Below are positions 9,503 through 20,759 of a stretch of DNA of 64,000 nucleotides, in pieces. The translations under genes and the position numbers were made by a program. The notes under the pieces were generated by a model. The model saw only the letters and a list, made by a program, of their open reading frames with translations, made no database searches and had not been told where the DNA came from. Position 1 is the stretch's first letter. The number at the start of each line of letters is the position of its first letter. The DNA comes from Symbiodinium natans (lineage: Eukaryota > Sar > Dinophyceae > Suessiales > Symbiodiniaceae), in assembly GCA_905221605.1 (NCBI GenBank), contig CAJNDS010002273.1:62001-126000 (forward strand), in the 5' to 3' direction.

Positions 9503-12500
9503 CTGGGTGTTTAGGGTTTAGGGTTTAGTAACCGGGGTTTAGCAGAAAGCCTACAAGGAGAGCCCAAAGTCACAAAGCACTGCCCACATGGCCCACATGA
9601 AGGCCTGAGATTTAAGCACGGGGCCATCGATAGCCAGAGTTGCTTGCGCAGCAGCTTTGAGTTTCGACGTCGCCGCCTCTTCTATGGGCGCGAGTTCAAC
9701 TTGTGCTCTGACCGACTGCAGGTGAGTTTGTACTATCCCATACTTTATCTTCATCTTATCTTTACTCTATTCTTTCATTGCTGCTGTCTTACATCCTTAC
9801 CCCCCTTAGTATTGCATCATGAGTCTTCGATTTCTATGCCATTCTATTCCGTTATAGCCAATATACCATATACGAGAGTTACAAAGTTCTGAGCCTCCTG
9901 GGCCGCTTTCTTGTCGGCCACTCTCCTCGGACACACGACTCGCTTTTTTCCGTCCAACTTTCAGAAGCTTCAAAGAAGTGCTCGCGTACCTTGGGAAAAT
10001 ATAGCTATGAACAAGAATCGTCATACTCTACATATAATAACAATACAAATATCGTATAATCGAGTAATAGTGACATTAAGTCCCTTTTGGGGGGGTTCTC
10101 ATTTCAAGGGTGCCGTATGATTCCGAAAAATGCCAGAACGGACCCTAACTTTGAAAACTACCCTCTTGAGAGCTCGGGTACCTGGACCAAGTGAGCCAAG
10201 TCGCCTTTTCTTATTCGGCCGTGCTGACATGGGAAGCGGCAGAATCTCTACAGAGTCAACACAGCACGTGCCTCATTACATGCAGTAGCGTAGTTGAATG
10301 CTGCACCGTTTGGGCTGCGCCATTTAGCTAGTAGTTTGCGATATCCTGCTGCAAATCGGAGGCTGCCGAAATTTCAGCTGCGACCGAGCGACCGACGATT
10401 TTCAGTACCAACAAGAGTGGTTCGGCGGTGCTTTTTGTGCTCTCGTGCGCGGCGCCCCATCTGCGCGCAGCGTTCAGAGTCTGATTTTGCCGAGTGCCAG
10501 CATGCAGTTCAAAGTTCTGATCGTGTTGCCACTCCTTCGTGGCAGCCGACAGTAACAGGGGAGTTGAGTTCTGTACATAACGAATACATAATGTACACTT
10601 TTCAGCAGTGATGTTCACATGGTTCTCCTCTGTACAAATTCTGAGACCATCTTAACACCCTGCTCAGCAGTGCGGATCGGCTCCAAGCATTTACAGAGCC
10701 GCATAAAGGAAGCAATGGACACATACTATCTGAAAACACATCCTTCTGGACCTCTGGTACTCGCACCTTTCCCATCTTGAGAGGACTGGGCGCCGTCTAG
10801 CACTATGTGTCAGAACTTCACTCTGGCTTTGGCGATCCTGACTGGCTGCGTGCAAGCATTCACAGCAGGTCGGCTAATGTTCAATAAGTTACCCTTTTCA
10901 ACCCTATAGCCCGAAATCCTAAACTCCGTAACCAAGAATATGCTCTTCCAAACTAAGGCTCCAAGGTCACTCGGCGAGTGGGACTCTAGCCAGCAACTCA
11001 TCGAAGATATTGCCGGTGCGACGGCGAGGGTTGACGTTCCTCGCCATGGGCTCTACATCTGTGAACTGCCTTTTACTATCTGCTAGCAACGAGTTCGCAT
11101 CTTTGTCACATTTCATATCTGATTATCCCTGTAGACTGGTCTGGGCTCCCATGAAGGCCCAGCAATTGGCCTTTGGAGAGTCTACCAATCTACCACCAAG
11201 TGTCACAACAGTGCTGCGCCGGACGACCGTGCGTGTCGGTCGTAGCTGCTGTCGTGTCTGGTTGAAGCTGCTGCCTGTAGTACACAGCGGCAATGTCTGG
11301 AGCTGTAAGATGGCTTTGTCTTGTGTTGGGAATGTGAACAGCAGAGGCCGAACATGTATAAAGAATCATAAGGGTAGACTAAGGCTTGAATAAGGACAAC
11401 ACTTACCTCACAGCCACGGAATACGATTCGCTCCGCGGGGTTCTTTCAGAAAGACATCATTGGGAACAACTTCTCTTGCAGCCATGGATGCCGACAGGGA
11501 ACGTCCGACTGGCAACCTGGCAGGTATGGAAACTTGGTTTAGGGCTTAGAGTTTAGGGTTTTTTTGGGTGTTTAGGGTCTAGGGTTTAGGGTTTAGGAAA
11601 GCTTGTAGGAAGCTGCTAAGCCGAGAAGCATCCGGATCTTCTTCCGGCCAACCCTCTGCAGCCAGTGCGAACGCAAGCTCCGCCGAGGTTGGGTCTGCCC
11701 TTGAGGTGAAGACCAAGTCCTGGTTCGAAGTCTGACTTTGGGGCTCGCGACTTTTTTTGGTTTGCACCCGACAATAAGCTGATGGACAAGTCATGTGAAA
11801 CTCGTGTCAAAGAGGACCAAGGAACCATCCCATGGGTCGCCAGAAGTGCCTCGCACATGGCCGGAAGACCTGGGGATCTTATGGGCTGCTTTTACTTCGT
11901 CTTATTAATGGGTCCTTTCTGGCGGTCACATGTTAAGGCCTTTTCCCCCAAGCCATCCATCACGAAGTTACCACACGCTACGCTCTCTCCCTGTCACACC
12001 TTGTGACCCCACCTCTGTTTCCAAGCCATCCATCACGAAGTTACCACACGCTACGCTCTCACCCTGTCACACCTTACGGGCTAGTACTTATGACCCTGTG
12101 AACGGAACCCACCCTCGGGACCCCAACCGCCTAACTTTCCAGGGCTTACCAAAAGACCATACAATTTATAAAGGAAATATAAGTGAGTAAGCGATCGCAT
12201 GATTTCCATATGAAATTTGGGCTTTTAATGCACTCTTTTGCCGTGCGCTAAGAAAATACGTACACGTACGGGCTGCTTTTTGTCAGGTTGCAGCCTCCTC
12301 TTCAATGAATTCGGCGTTGGGCTTCTCTAACAACTTCAAGCCTTCTTCTTGGCACCAAGAGAACCGGTGCGAAACCATGGATGCTGACTTTACCATCCAG
12401 AACCAACCGTCCCAAGTCACCCAAACGTCCGATATCTGCATGGTCCAGCTGAAGGCACATGCGGCACGAGCATCTGCATCCTCCAACCCTGGCGAAGTTG

Positions 12501-13473
12501 CCATGAGCAAGTCGGCCTTATGGCCTGGGCCGGGAGTGCAAATACCCTAAATATCCTGAATCTGAAGATGTTTAGATGCCGACCCTTAAAGCCTTGAGGC
12601 CTTTAAAACGACCGAGAAAGGATCACCTGAGGCCTGACACAAGGCCACATGCATTTTGCGTTTCGGCCAATTTCGAATTAAGCTCTAAGTGCAGGCTGGG
12701 TGGCACACGAGCAACTTTGGCATGAGCCGAAACCTTGCATCACAAGGGTCATGATGGGCTCAAGTTGCAGATACGCAAGAAGGATAAGGACCCCTGCTGC
12801 ATAGATTTGCAAACCGCGAGCTGGGCAGGGCACAGGGCCGGGCATAGTGCATAATGCATCTAAATGACTCACAACAGAAACCATTAACACACAACATGCG
12901 TCAATGGTCCCTTTCTGTGGGGACCCTTAACAAAGGGACCCTCCGCATGTAGAGAGCCGCATATGCGTGCTGATGCTGCCATCCTGGTAGCTTCTTCAAC
13001 CCGACCGTCTGCCGAAGCTCTTCGATGCACCATGCAGCTTTGGGCAAAGTGTCCTGCCATTTTGTGCACAATACCCCACTACAGGTTTAGGGTCTAGGGC
13101 TCAGGCGTTAGGGCTGGGTCCGAACGTCAGGCTCCTGGGCTCATGACGCGTTCCTGCGAGAAGTTACCCAGGATGTTCCCATTCCACGGTGGCAGGCATT
13201 GCTCTGAAAAGACCTTCAGAAGCCTGCTGTCTCTGACAACTTCTGCAGCTAGGCATGATTGGCATTCTTGGCATTGAACCTTGAGACTTCCAACAACAAG
13301 GAGATCCTCCATCCGACCCGCATCGAACACAAAGAGTGCCGCGGTGTGGCCGCTGTAGAGTGCTGCAGAGAGGGGAGTGCCTTTAACCTCAGGAGTTGGG
13401 CAAAGTATCCACAAATCCCAAAATCCTTCGCCCGTCGATGTGAAGGCAGTCCGAAGAAGGCATCTAGTTGCCG
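9503..13473 (-). other. Exon-like islands on the minus strand, gene(s) unidentified
   Basis: No continuous gene can be assembled here, but several short open stretches look coding on the minus strand. One at about 13290-13400 reads GTPLSAALYSGHTAALFVF, which resembles an ankyrin repeat. One at about 12965-13070 includes IEELRQTVGLKKLPGWQ. Others lie at 12283-12510 (ending in an acidic EEGLKLLEKPNAEFIEEE), 11640-11740 and 9560-9720. Short TTTAGGG tracts separate them (9509-9532, 11538-11600, 13084-13100). They could be exons of the next gene upstream of Notchless or decayed copies. No product is assigned. Confidence 0.35.
11943..12075. repeat. Two-copy tandem repeat, period about 73 bp
   Basis: The unit begins AAGCCATCCATCACGAAGTT, continues through a CACACGCTACGCTCTC core and ends in CCTGTCACACCTT. 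It occurs twice, from about 11949 and from about 12022, nearly identically. The same pair recurs in the second segment copy near 34734-34860. Function unknown. Confidence 0.85.
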
Positions 13474-13573
13474 NNNNNNNNNNNNNNNNNNNNNNNNNNN
13501 NNNNNNNNNNNNNNNNNNNNNNNNNNNNNNNNNNNNNNNNNNNNNNNNNNNNNNNNNNNNNNNNNNNNNNNNN
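13474..13573. other. Assembly gap of exactly 100 N
   Basis: A run of exactly 100 N is the usual placeholder for a scaffold gap of unknown size. The left contig ends inside sequence that continues unbroken in the second copy (position 36258 onward). The right contig begins with 17 G. Distances and order across this point are therefore scaffolding inference, not read-through. Confidence 0.97.
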
Positions 13574-14220
13574 GGGGGGGGGGGGGGGGCCCCTACGTAC
13601 TAAAGCGAGTCCAACATTATCGCGCACGCATTTGGTTGGGGGGAGGGGGTGGGGGGGAGGATGAAAACACTGTAGGTGTCGATGCAGTATCCACTTGCTC
13701 CACACAGTAGCCGCGCGCAAGAATGCTACATGTTGTAGCTTTCACGGAAAGCTCCACGTGGCGGACAAAAGCAGGCAGCGTTTCAAACACCTGCAGGCAT
13801 CGCAACCGACATGGCCGGTGCGATCAAGTCAGTAAGTTCACACCGCCTCCAGCACTCTCCGGCCTGGCGAGTGCAAAGAGCTTGGCGAGGAGCCATGCGG
13901 CCCAAAGCAATGATTCATCTCAGCGGGTTTTTTGTGGTGTCCTAGCAAAACTGCGCACCGGTGAATCGGATATCGCCTCCGACAACACGACACGGCAGCT
14001 CCTGCCTTTGCCACTGAACTTGGCTGCAGGCTTTTTGGCGCCTGCAGCTTTCCGTAAAGTTCGCAACTGCTTGGGCTTCAACTTCCACTGGCTGCAGCGA
14101 ACAGAACGTGCAGTCGCAAACAAAAACTCGCCGCAGCCAGTCGAGCGTCCAGCCGGCAGGTGACTCGGCACGTGACATTCACTCAAAGTTTGGGCCCTAA
14201 GCCCTCTAAGCCCTCTAAGT

Positions 14221-14235
14221 CCTCTACTACTACTT

Positions 14236-14293
<58 letters not shown>

Positions 14294-14294
14294 G

Positions 14295-14391
<97 letters not shown>
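14221..14391. repeat. (CTA)n trinucleotide microsatellite
   Basis: About 55 CTA/TAC units, interrupted by single changes near 14232 and 14294, preceded by three AAGCCCTCT-type units. It makes long poly-Thr, poly-Ser or poly-Val reading frames that are translation artefacts. Confidence 0.97.
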
Positions 14392-15750
14392 TGACCCCTA
14401 AAGAGTGCGCCTCGGCCCACGGCAATCCGTGGTTTCGGGTTTGCTGGGTAGGCTTGTGGGGATGTTTGTATTTCCTTTTTCTTGGGTTAAGGGTTTGACA
14501 TACTTGAAGGGCCAACCTAGTTTGGGGTCTTGAGTTTGTTGTGATGGTTCTCTTCGGCTTCGAGCACTGATGATGAAGAGTGCATGGTCAACAGCTGAAT
14601 CCCCGTCAACTTTCCAAAAACCTCCTACTTCTACGTGACTTCATGGCTGATAGCTAGCAGCTATAAGTACGGTTGGAGGCAGCGTATCTTTGTAGTCACC
14701 ATCCCCCCCAAACAAAGTTTGCGCATGAATGCATATCCCTGCTTATGACTGCCCATGAACCTCCACCACTCCACAACACATGAAGCCAGAGCTCAAATCT
14801 CTCAGATACATGTTCAAACTCGCCAAGCCCTAAACCCTGAACCCTCCGCCTTCCCCCACAATAAAAGCAAACACGCAAAGCCCTCAAAGCCCAGGTTCGG
14901 GAATCAGAACTACTCCGCCGCGGACTCAGAACTTGCTGGTTCTCATGGACTCAGCTGGAAAGCCAACCATGGTTCTTGGTAGGGCTAAACGATATTTAAC
15001 GTTCGAGTGTTGGTTTGCGTTGGTTTTTTTGGGGGTTAGGCCCTTGCCATCTTCCCGTGTTGGGTAGGATCATGGTTCTCTGAACCACCGATGTTTTTGG
15101 GTTCAGGGTTGCCTTCGTAGACCAGGTTTGGGCCCATTGGTGGTGGGGAGTTGGGTCGGGTTATGTAGTAGCTGTGCATAGGGTTTTGTAGGTCTAGTGT
15201 TTTGCTGGGGTCGGATTCCAGCCACCCGACCAAGTGGTTTTTTTCTCCCTATACTGCCTGCTATACCATCTTGCGACATAAGCTCCAGCACGGTTGAAGT
15301 AAACATCGAGATATTTGTAAACATCGCGTTGTTAGTCAGATCATGACTGTAGCTGTACAGCACTTGGGCAGTGGCTTTGTTTCTTCTCCCACTGCTTTGT
15401 TGGCATATGTGGCAATCTTGCATCAAGATATTTCTCGCACGCATACATGTCATTAAGCTCAGCTCGTGATTTTCGCTGTTTTCCCACCGCTGCTGTACAG
15501 CTTCTGTTCAAAAATGTTGGGTTCTGGCCTGTTTACGATGTCGCAAGTCCGTGCAATAATGTTGGATGCTTCACCGTGTTCCATAAAACAATCACGAAAC
15601 TTATCCTTAAGCACTTCTTCTGGAACTGTTTTGTCTAGAAACTTTGTGTAGATCAGTTCCAAGATCATCCCATGTCATCAACCGTTCTAACAGCACCGAA
15701 GTTCATTGCGTACTTGTCCCTAAATCTTGAACCCCGAATCCTGAACCCCT

Positions 15751-15850
15751 GGCTGATTCTCACTAGGGAATGAGGAAATGAGCTACCCTAAAAATACCCT
15801 TTAAGGAATGATTTCGGGCCCCTAGTTCCCTCATTTTTTAAGAAGAGCCC
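15751..15850. mobile_element. MITE-like hairpin, GGCTGRTTCT family, copy 1
   Basis: About 100 bp bounded by GGCTGATTCTCACTAGGGAA on the left and an inverse form ending AAGAAGAGCC on the right. It is a diverged relative of the better-paired element at 15957-16076, sharing the GGGAATGAGG subterminal motif. No coding capacity. Confidence 0.6.
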
Positions 15851-15956
15851 TGAACTACTCCGACATCGTACGCGCCATGCAAGGACTACCAGGAGTTCTG
15901 CGCACCGATGGCCACGGGCTGCCCCTGCGACGCTCAGCACCGTGGCCCAAAAAGCT

Positions 15957-16076
15957 GGCTGGTTCTTAAAAAGGGAATGAGGGAATGAGGGCCCTATACA
16001 TACGCCCTAATATGATCCTTTAAAGGGTATGTATGTATAGGGCCCTCGTTCCCTCCTTCCCTACTAAGAACCAGCC
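15957..16076. mobile_element. MITE-like hairpin, GGCTGGTTCTTA family, copy 2
   Basis: 120 bp, close to fully palindromic. The left arm runs GGCTGGTTCTTA ... GGGCCCTATACATA and the right arm TATGTATAGGGCCCTC ... TAAGAACCAGCC. With 15751-15850 it gives two members of one non-coding foldback family about 100 bp apart. Confidence 0.75.
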
Positions 16077-16161
16077 AAAAAAAATGTGGGCACGGGGCTC
16101 TAGCCTCCAACTCCGGGTTTGTGAGCTTGCTGGTTTCTAGCTGGGTTTAGGGTTTGGGGTT

Positions 16162-16260
16162 GGGATGTTCACCCCCTTATACAAACAGTCCTGAATGGGG
16201 ATGATAGTACCCCCTATGATAATCTCCATTCAAGACTGTTAGTACAACGGGGAACATCCC
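16162..16260. mobile_element. MITE-like hairpin inside telomere-like sequence
   Basis: 99 bp with inverted ends GGGATGTTCACCCC and GGGGAACATCCC and inner arms around AACAGTCCTGAATGGGGAT / ATCTCCATTCAAGACTGTT. Degenerate TTTAGGG units flank it on both sides, so it appears to interrupt such a tract. No coding capacity. Confidence 0.7.
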
Positions 16261-16683
16261 AAGTTTAGGGTTTAGTACAATTCTGAGCTTCCAAGCCTTG
16301 ATAGTAAAAATAGGGCAGGGGAGAGCTTTCCGATGATCGATTGTTTGGGGTTTGGGGGCTTTGAGGCTTGGGTTGTTTATGGTTCACCCCCCCCCTCTGC
16401 CCTCCGATTTACGCTCTGTCTCCGAAGTCGTTTCAAAGTTCTCAGGATACTGAGGATTATGTCATGAAGGTTCAAACTCGCCAAACGCCCCAAACACCCC
16501 CCAAAACAGGTCAACAAAAAAAGAAGAGACACAGCAGCCCTAAACCCCGAAAAGCCCCCAAATCCAATTGCAACCCAAAGCGCCGCACCCCAGGTTCGAG
16601 AACAAGTGCGCGGATCAGTGGGGTGCTCGCTGGCATGTGGGCATTTGAGCGTTTATGGGACCTAGGGTTTGTGCGCTTTATTA

Positions 16684-16810
16684 GGGCCCCAAAAAGGACA
16701 CAAGCATAAGCATTTTATAGGGATATCCCTACCTTATAGGGCTTCATTCTAAGGGGGTTTATATGGGATATCCCTACCCTAATTTTTGCTTATGTGCTTT
16801 TTTGGGGCCC
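16684..16810. mobile_element. MITE-like hairpin, GGGCCCCAAAAA family
   Basis: 127 bp with inverted termini GGGCCCCAAAAAGGACACAAG and its near-inverse ending GCTTTTTTGGGGCCC. The centre carries two ATAGGGATATCCCTACC-like blocks that are themselves palindromic (GGGATATCCC). Flanked by TTTAGGG units on the right. Confidence 0.7.
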
Positions 16811-17855
16811 TACTTTAGGGTTTAGGGTGTACGGTTTGGGGGTGCAGGGCCTCTGCATAGGACTAAACCATGTGATGAGGGGTCACTGGCGCACGGGCCC
16901 GACGTGCTCTTGCACTAGTTGTACTTCTACATACACACGTATACGTATCTTTTATTTGCAAACTTTTTTTAAGGTACAAGCATAAATACCTAAATACATA
17001 TATTAATACATAAGCTCTTTTGTGAGCAAGCCTGTGGCTAGAGTTTGTAGGGGCTTTATGTTTTGGGTTGAGGTGCTTTGCACCCAAACCCTAAGCCGTA
17101 AAACCTCAACCCCAAACGCAAGAGGGCTTTTTTGGGTGCTGCTTGAGCGGTAAGACCTGCCCTTCCCTACGCCGCAGCAAGTGCACGTGCAGAGGCGCAC
17201 AGAACACCCACCGAGGTCTTCGCGACCGGCAACAGAGCCGGACTTCGCAGTGATAGCCAAAGTGACAAAGCTCGTTCGGTGGAGTTTCCAACTCTCGAAG
17301 GCAGGCTGGAACATCGTTGGGCACAGGCCCCTCCAAGACCTGCTGGGGGCAGCAGCGATCATCGCGCCGCTGACAAGGTGCTGCGGAAGAACCTGGAAAG
17401 TCTGACTGTCGAGCACCGGGTAGGTGAGGTTCTTGACAAAGCTCTCTGGTGCTCTCTTGACGTCTCTGGTTGGGACGCCTCACAGGAGGCAGATCTGGGT
17501 TTTGGGGTTTAGGGTTTATCTAGCGGCTTTTATGCGATCTGCGGTTCTTTTAGGGGGTTTAGGGTTTAGGGTGTTTCGGGTTTAGGGTGTAAGAGGGCGG
17601 TAGCTTCGTGCTTGTGACATGGCAGAGCCTCCGTCAAAGCCGGCAGTGTTTTTATTGCTTGCTTTTGGGTTGGGGGCTTGAAGGGTACTATCTCGAAGTC
17701 TCACAGCCTCAGTACACTTGAGTCGTGCTGTCGGTCTTCGAAAATGCTAATGCCTAACGCTAAGCCCAAAATTTTCAAGACCCCAAGACCCCAAGACTTT
17801 ACAAGCCCCTGAGCCCTAAAGTCTGTAAACCCTGAACCCTGACAATCCCTAGACC

Positions 17856-18017
17856 CTAAACCCTAAACACTAAACCCTAAACCCTAAACCCTAAACCCTG
17901 AACCCTGAACCCTGAACCCTGAACCCTGAACCCTGAACCCTGAACCCTGAACCCTGAACCCTGAACCCTGAACCCTAAACCCTAAACCCTAAACCCTAAG
18001 CCCTAAACCCTAAACCC
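17856..18017. repeat. Telomere-like array with a homogenised CCCTGAA core
   Basis: CCCTAAA units flank about a dozen consecutive CCCTGAA units. The variant forms one uninterrupted block, which points to local amplification of a variant repeat and not to scattered mutation. Confidence 0.95.
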
Positions 18018-18889
18018 TTGATGCCAGGCTACAGCTGGTGCCAATCGAAGACGAGCCCCTGCCCAGTCGTTTGCGGGAACAACGAGCAGGCAAGCACCCG
18101 CTGCGTTTTAGTAGTCAGGATTGTAAGGGGTGCTATTTCACGCGGGCTGATCTAGGGGGCCTAAACCCTACACCCCAAGCCCCGGGCCCGAAGCCTTAAA
18201 CCCTAAACTTAAGGTTTTTGCTTTTGGAGCTCTAGGGTTTTCATCGGGTCTGAAGGAATTGAGGGACGCTCAGGAGGATGTTTCGGGGTTTTGAGGGCCG
18301 AAGGCACCAAGAAGCCCTAGACGCTCTACTACTAACTCCCCATCCCACAAGCTCAAAGCGAACCCTAAAACCCTAAAACCCTAAACCCTGAACCCTAAAC
18401 CCTGAATCCGAACCCTAAAGATGAGACCTTGCGACTGCTCCCTTATGAAAGGCCCCTAAACCCTAAGACCCCTAAAAGACGCCCAAAAGACGCCTAAACC
18501 CTAAAAAAATCCCTAAACCTGAACAAACCCCCAAAAGACGCCCTAGATCAAACCCCTCATCCCCAAACCCGTCCTTTTTCTGGCCCAGCGGAGAGGAGTG
18601 TTGGCTGACGCCCTACGGAGCGGATGGCTCGAAGCTCAGACCAGCTCCCTCTTCGCGAATTTAGGGAGTTTTTGAGAATATTGAGGGATTTTGGGGCTTG
18701 GGGTTTAGGGAATTTAGAGATGTTTAAAGGATTTTTGGGGGTTTGGGGTTTCGGGATTTAAGGGTTTTGGGTTTGGGGCTTGAGGCACTGATATTCATGC
18801 CGCCATCCACATCGCGCGCGCGTCTTGCCGTTTGTGTCCGTTGACTCGGCTTCCGTACAGGCAAATGAGCATTACGATCATCAGCATCT

Positions 18890-18986
18890 GGGGGTTTCCG
18901 TAGAGGTACCCTGTTTGGGGGTCCCCTTAAGGGGATTGTATTCTATATGGGGAGTAAACGGGGTACCCCTATTTGGGAAATGCCCA
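18890..18986. mobile_element. MITE-like GGTACC hairpin
   Basis: About 97 bp: left arm GGGGGTTTCCGTAGAGGTACC, right arm GGGTACCCCTATTTGGGAAA. The centre has a CCCCTTAAGGGG palindrome. Same family as the hairpins at 36879, 38130, 40265 and 43055. Confidence 0.75.
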
Positions 18987-19965
18987 TCTAAAGTACCTTC
19001 CGTATCTCAGGTAGATTGAGATCTATTCCTTCACTAAGGGGGTGTGTTGGGGCTTCCTGGTGCAGGGTTTAGGGTTCAGGGTTCAGAAAATTTTTGCCTT
19101 CATGAAGCCAATATTTTTGGGAGCAAACCCTAAACCCTAGGGTTTAGGGTTTGGGGTTTAGGGTTTAGGGTAAAAGCCTCCTCGAAAAGGCCATCCTGAC
19201 TGGATGCTGCCTCACAACCAGACCTGCCACCCGATCAACGAGCGGCGTCCCCAGCTTCTCCTTTTTCAAAAGAGCCATAATAGTAACAATAAAAATAACA
19301 ATAGCAATAATACAACAAACATATATCATATTCTATTTTGAAAATATAGCATGTTTTGCAGCATAGTATGTCATATATATATACATACATATACATATAT
19401 ATATATATACACATTAGCCAACCCGGACCTTTCTTAGGCCCCTTTGAGCCCTGGAACCCTGAACCCTTAGTTCTTGTCAGGAGTGATTTCAGGAGTCCAT
19501 CTTATGCGCTCCTCAGTATGGGCTTAGAAGATCTTAGGGTGTCACACGAGTTTTACACCTCCAGGCAGGCAAAAACGTGCACGCAACGGGCTCTCGAAAC
19601 CCAAGCAGGGTTCAAGCTAGGTCAAAACGCCCCCAGAACCCAAAACCCGAAGCCTTTCTTATGAACCTTCAAGAATTGCAAGACCACCTAAATCCTTGTC
19701 AACAATCACCCCACAAAGCAACCCCAACCCTGAACCCCTCAAAAAAAAGCGGCCTATAAGGACCTGCCCTTGCCACGAGACCCACGAAGAAAAGTGCCGG
19801 GTGCTTGGAGACGATGTGCTGATCGTCTTGGACCCCGAAGATTTTTCGGGATTCGGGGTCTAGGTGTTCAGAGTTTGGGGAATGTAAGGGTTTTGGTTAG
19901 GGCCCCTAAACCCCAAACCCTAAGCCCCAAACCCTAAGCCCTAAGCCCTAAGCCCTTAGCTCTAA

Positions 19966-20068
19966 ACCCTAAACCCTAAACCCTAAACCCTAAACCCTAA
20001 ACCCTAAACCCTAAACCCTAAACCCTAAACCCTAAACCCTAAACCCTAAACCCTAAACCCTAAACCCT
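19966..20068. repeat. Perfect CCCTAAA array, about 14 units
   Basis: An uninterrupted run of CCCTAAA (TTTAGGG on the opposite strand), the telomere repeat type of plants and dinoflagellates, here internal. It abuts the candidate Notchless exon at about 20070-20143. On the minus strand the exon runs straight into GGGTTTAGGG. Confidence 0.97.
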
Positions 20069-20069
20069 T

Positions 20070-20143
20070 CCAAGCGTCCACGGGAAGCCCTCCGCAACAT
20101 GCAGCGGCTGCCAACAGGCAGCGGTCACCGGCTGGATGTGGCC
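20070..20143 (-). CDS. NLE1: Candidate Notchless exon 11 (next WD repeat), left of the retroelement
   Basis: The minus strand reads GHIQPVTAACWQPLHV from 20143 downward. This fits the Notchless position after the second WD repeat, where homologues have GHxxWIT-L-WEPLH. In gene order it follows exon 10 of copy 2 (about 30490-30559), with the whole 9.9-kb retroelement between them. That supports one host gene split by an intronic insertion. An AG acceptor precedes it (GTCAAG or GAAG) and the donor side runs into GTTTAGGG repeats. Both edges are approximate. Confidence 0.6.
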
Positions 20144-20458
20144 CTTCCTTGACCAGTTTAGGGTTTAGGGTTTAGGGTTTAGGGCTTAGGGTTTTTTCGC
20201 CACCCTCGCCTGTTGGTTTCGACTCTCACGCTGGCGAGATGCGGGCGAGGACTCTGATTCGAGTGAGGGTTTAGGGTTTCGGGGTGCCTTCAAGATCTGC
20301 AGGGTTTTTGGGGGGATTTCATTCTCAGCTCTGCGTGAATCTGGAGGAAGATATGGCGCCCCCACCTTCCCCTCCCTGGTTGCCCTGAAGGTATTCTGGG
20401 ACTTGGGGTCTCTGGAGGCTCTGGGTGGCCTCTGCAGCTCACATTTAGCTTCCGAACT

Positions 20459-20526
20459 GGGTTTAGGGTTTAGGGTTTTTTTTTTTTGCCACCCGCTTAG
20501 CGGGGTTTAGGGTTTAGGGTTTAGGG
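20459..20526. repeat. TTTAGGG tracts forming the retroelement target
   Basis: Two short TTTAGGG tracts surround a T-run and the string GCCACCCGCTTAGC. The second tract (about 20505-20526) ends in TAGGG (20522-20526), the left target-site duplication of the retroelement. Confidence 0.93.
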
Positions 20527-20747
20527 TGCGGAGCTGCAACTGGTATTGTAGAAAGAAGTTAGTGTTGGGTGTTGAAAGGGTCAATGTACCCGGGAATCTC
20601 TTTTGGCTCAAGACTGGGCCATGTGCCTGGTAGTAAAAGGTGAGTGCCCTGTGGTTTGGGTTTGTTGTGTGGTTGATCCAGGGAAATCAAGGGATTCTGT
20701 TGGGGTTGACTTTTCGGTTTCTCGTCCCCCTTCGGGTTCCCCCCGTA
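20527..20747 (+). repeat. 5' LTR of copy 2
   Basis: 221 bp, TGCGG...CCGTA, identical by eye to the 3' LTR. The spliced-leader-like TTTTGGCTCAAG is at 20601-20612. LTR-driven transcription would normally begin inside this repeat, but no promoter element could be identified by eye. Confidence 0.95.
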
Positions 20748-20759
20748 GGTTATGAGCCC
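20748..20759 (+). promoter_or_regulatory. Primer-binding site for a half-tRNA (initiator Met)
   Basis: GGTTATGAGCCC directly abuts the 5' LTR. It is the complement of GGGCUCAUAACC, the anticodon arm of eukaryotic initiator tRNA-Met (CAU anticodon). Drosophila copia primes from a cleaved half of the same tRNA at the same region, instead of from the tRNA 3' end. The dinoflagellate tRNA sequence was not available to confirm exact pairing. Confidence 0.8.

Larger units (their letters stand above)
13574..20062. other. Telomere-like mosaic with exon-like islands and small hairpins
   Basis: No gene can be completed here. TTTAGGG/CCCTAAA tracts of either orientation are interleaved with GC-rich open islands that look coding on one or both strands: about 13730-14160, 17110-17510, 18020-18110, 18575-18660, 19175-19260 and 19745-19830. 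If Notchless extends left from exon 11 (about 20070-20143), its later WD repeats should lie here on the minus strand. I could not match any island to a specific later repeat, so none is assigned. Confidence 0.4.

Noticed and set aside
9721-9807. Plus-strand intron with canonical GTGAGT donor and pyrimidine-rich AG acceptor
   Set aside because: No coding exon could be recognised on either side on the plus strand, and the minus strand looks more exon-like there.
13127-13720. Reading frames crossing the N run
   Set aside because: The middle is unknown sequence; the two sides need not be adjacent or in frame.
14160-14515. Long poly-Thr, poly-Ser and poly-Val reading frames
   Set aside because: They are translations of the (CTA)n microsatellite in different frames.
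17856-20068. Chromosome end (true telomere)
   Set aside because: Arrays are short, in both orientations and flanked by unique sequence and genes, so they are interstitial.
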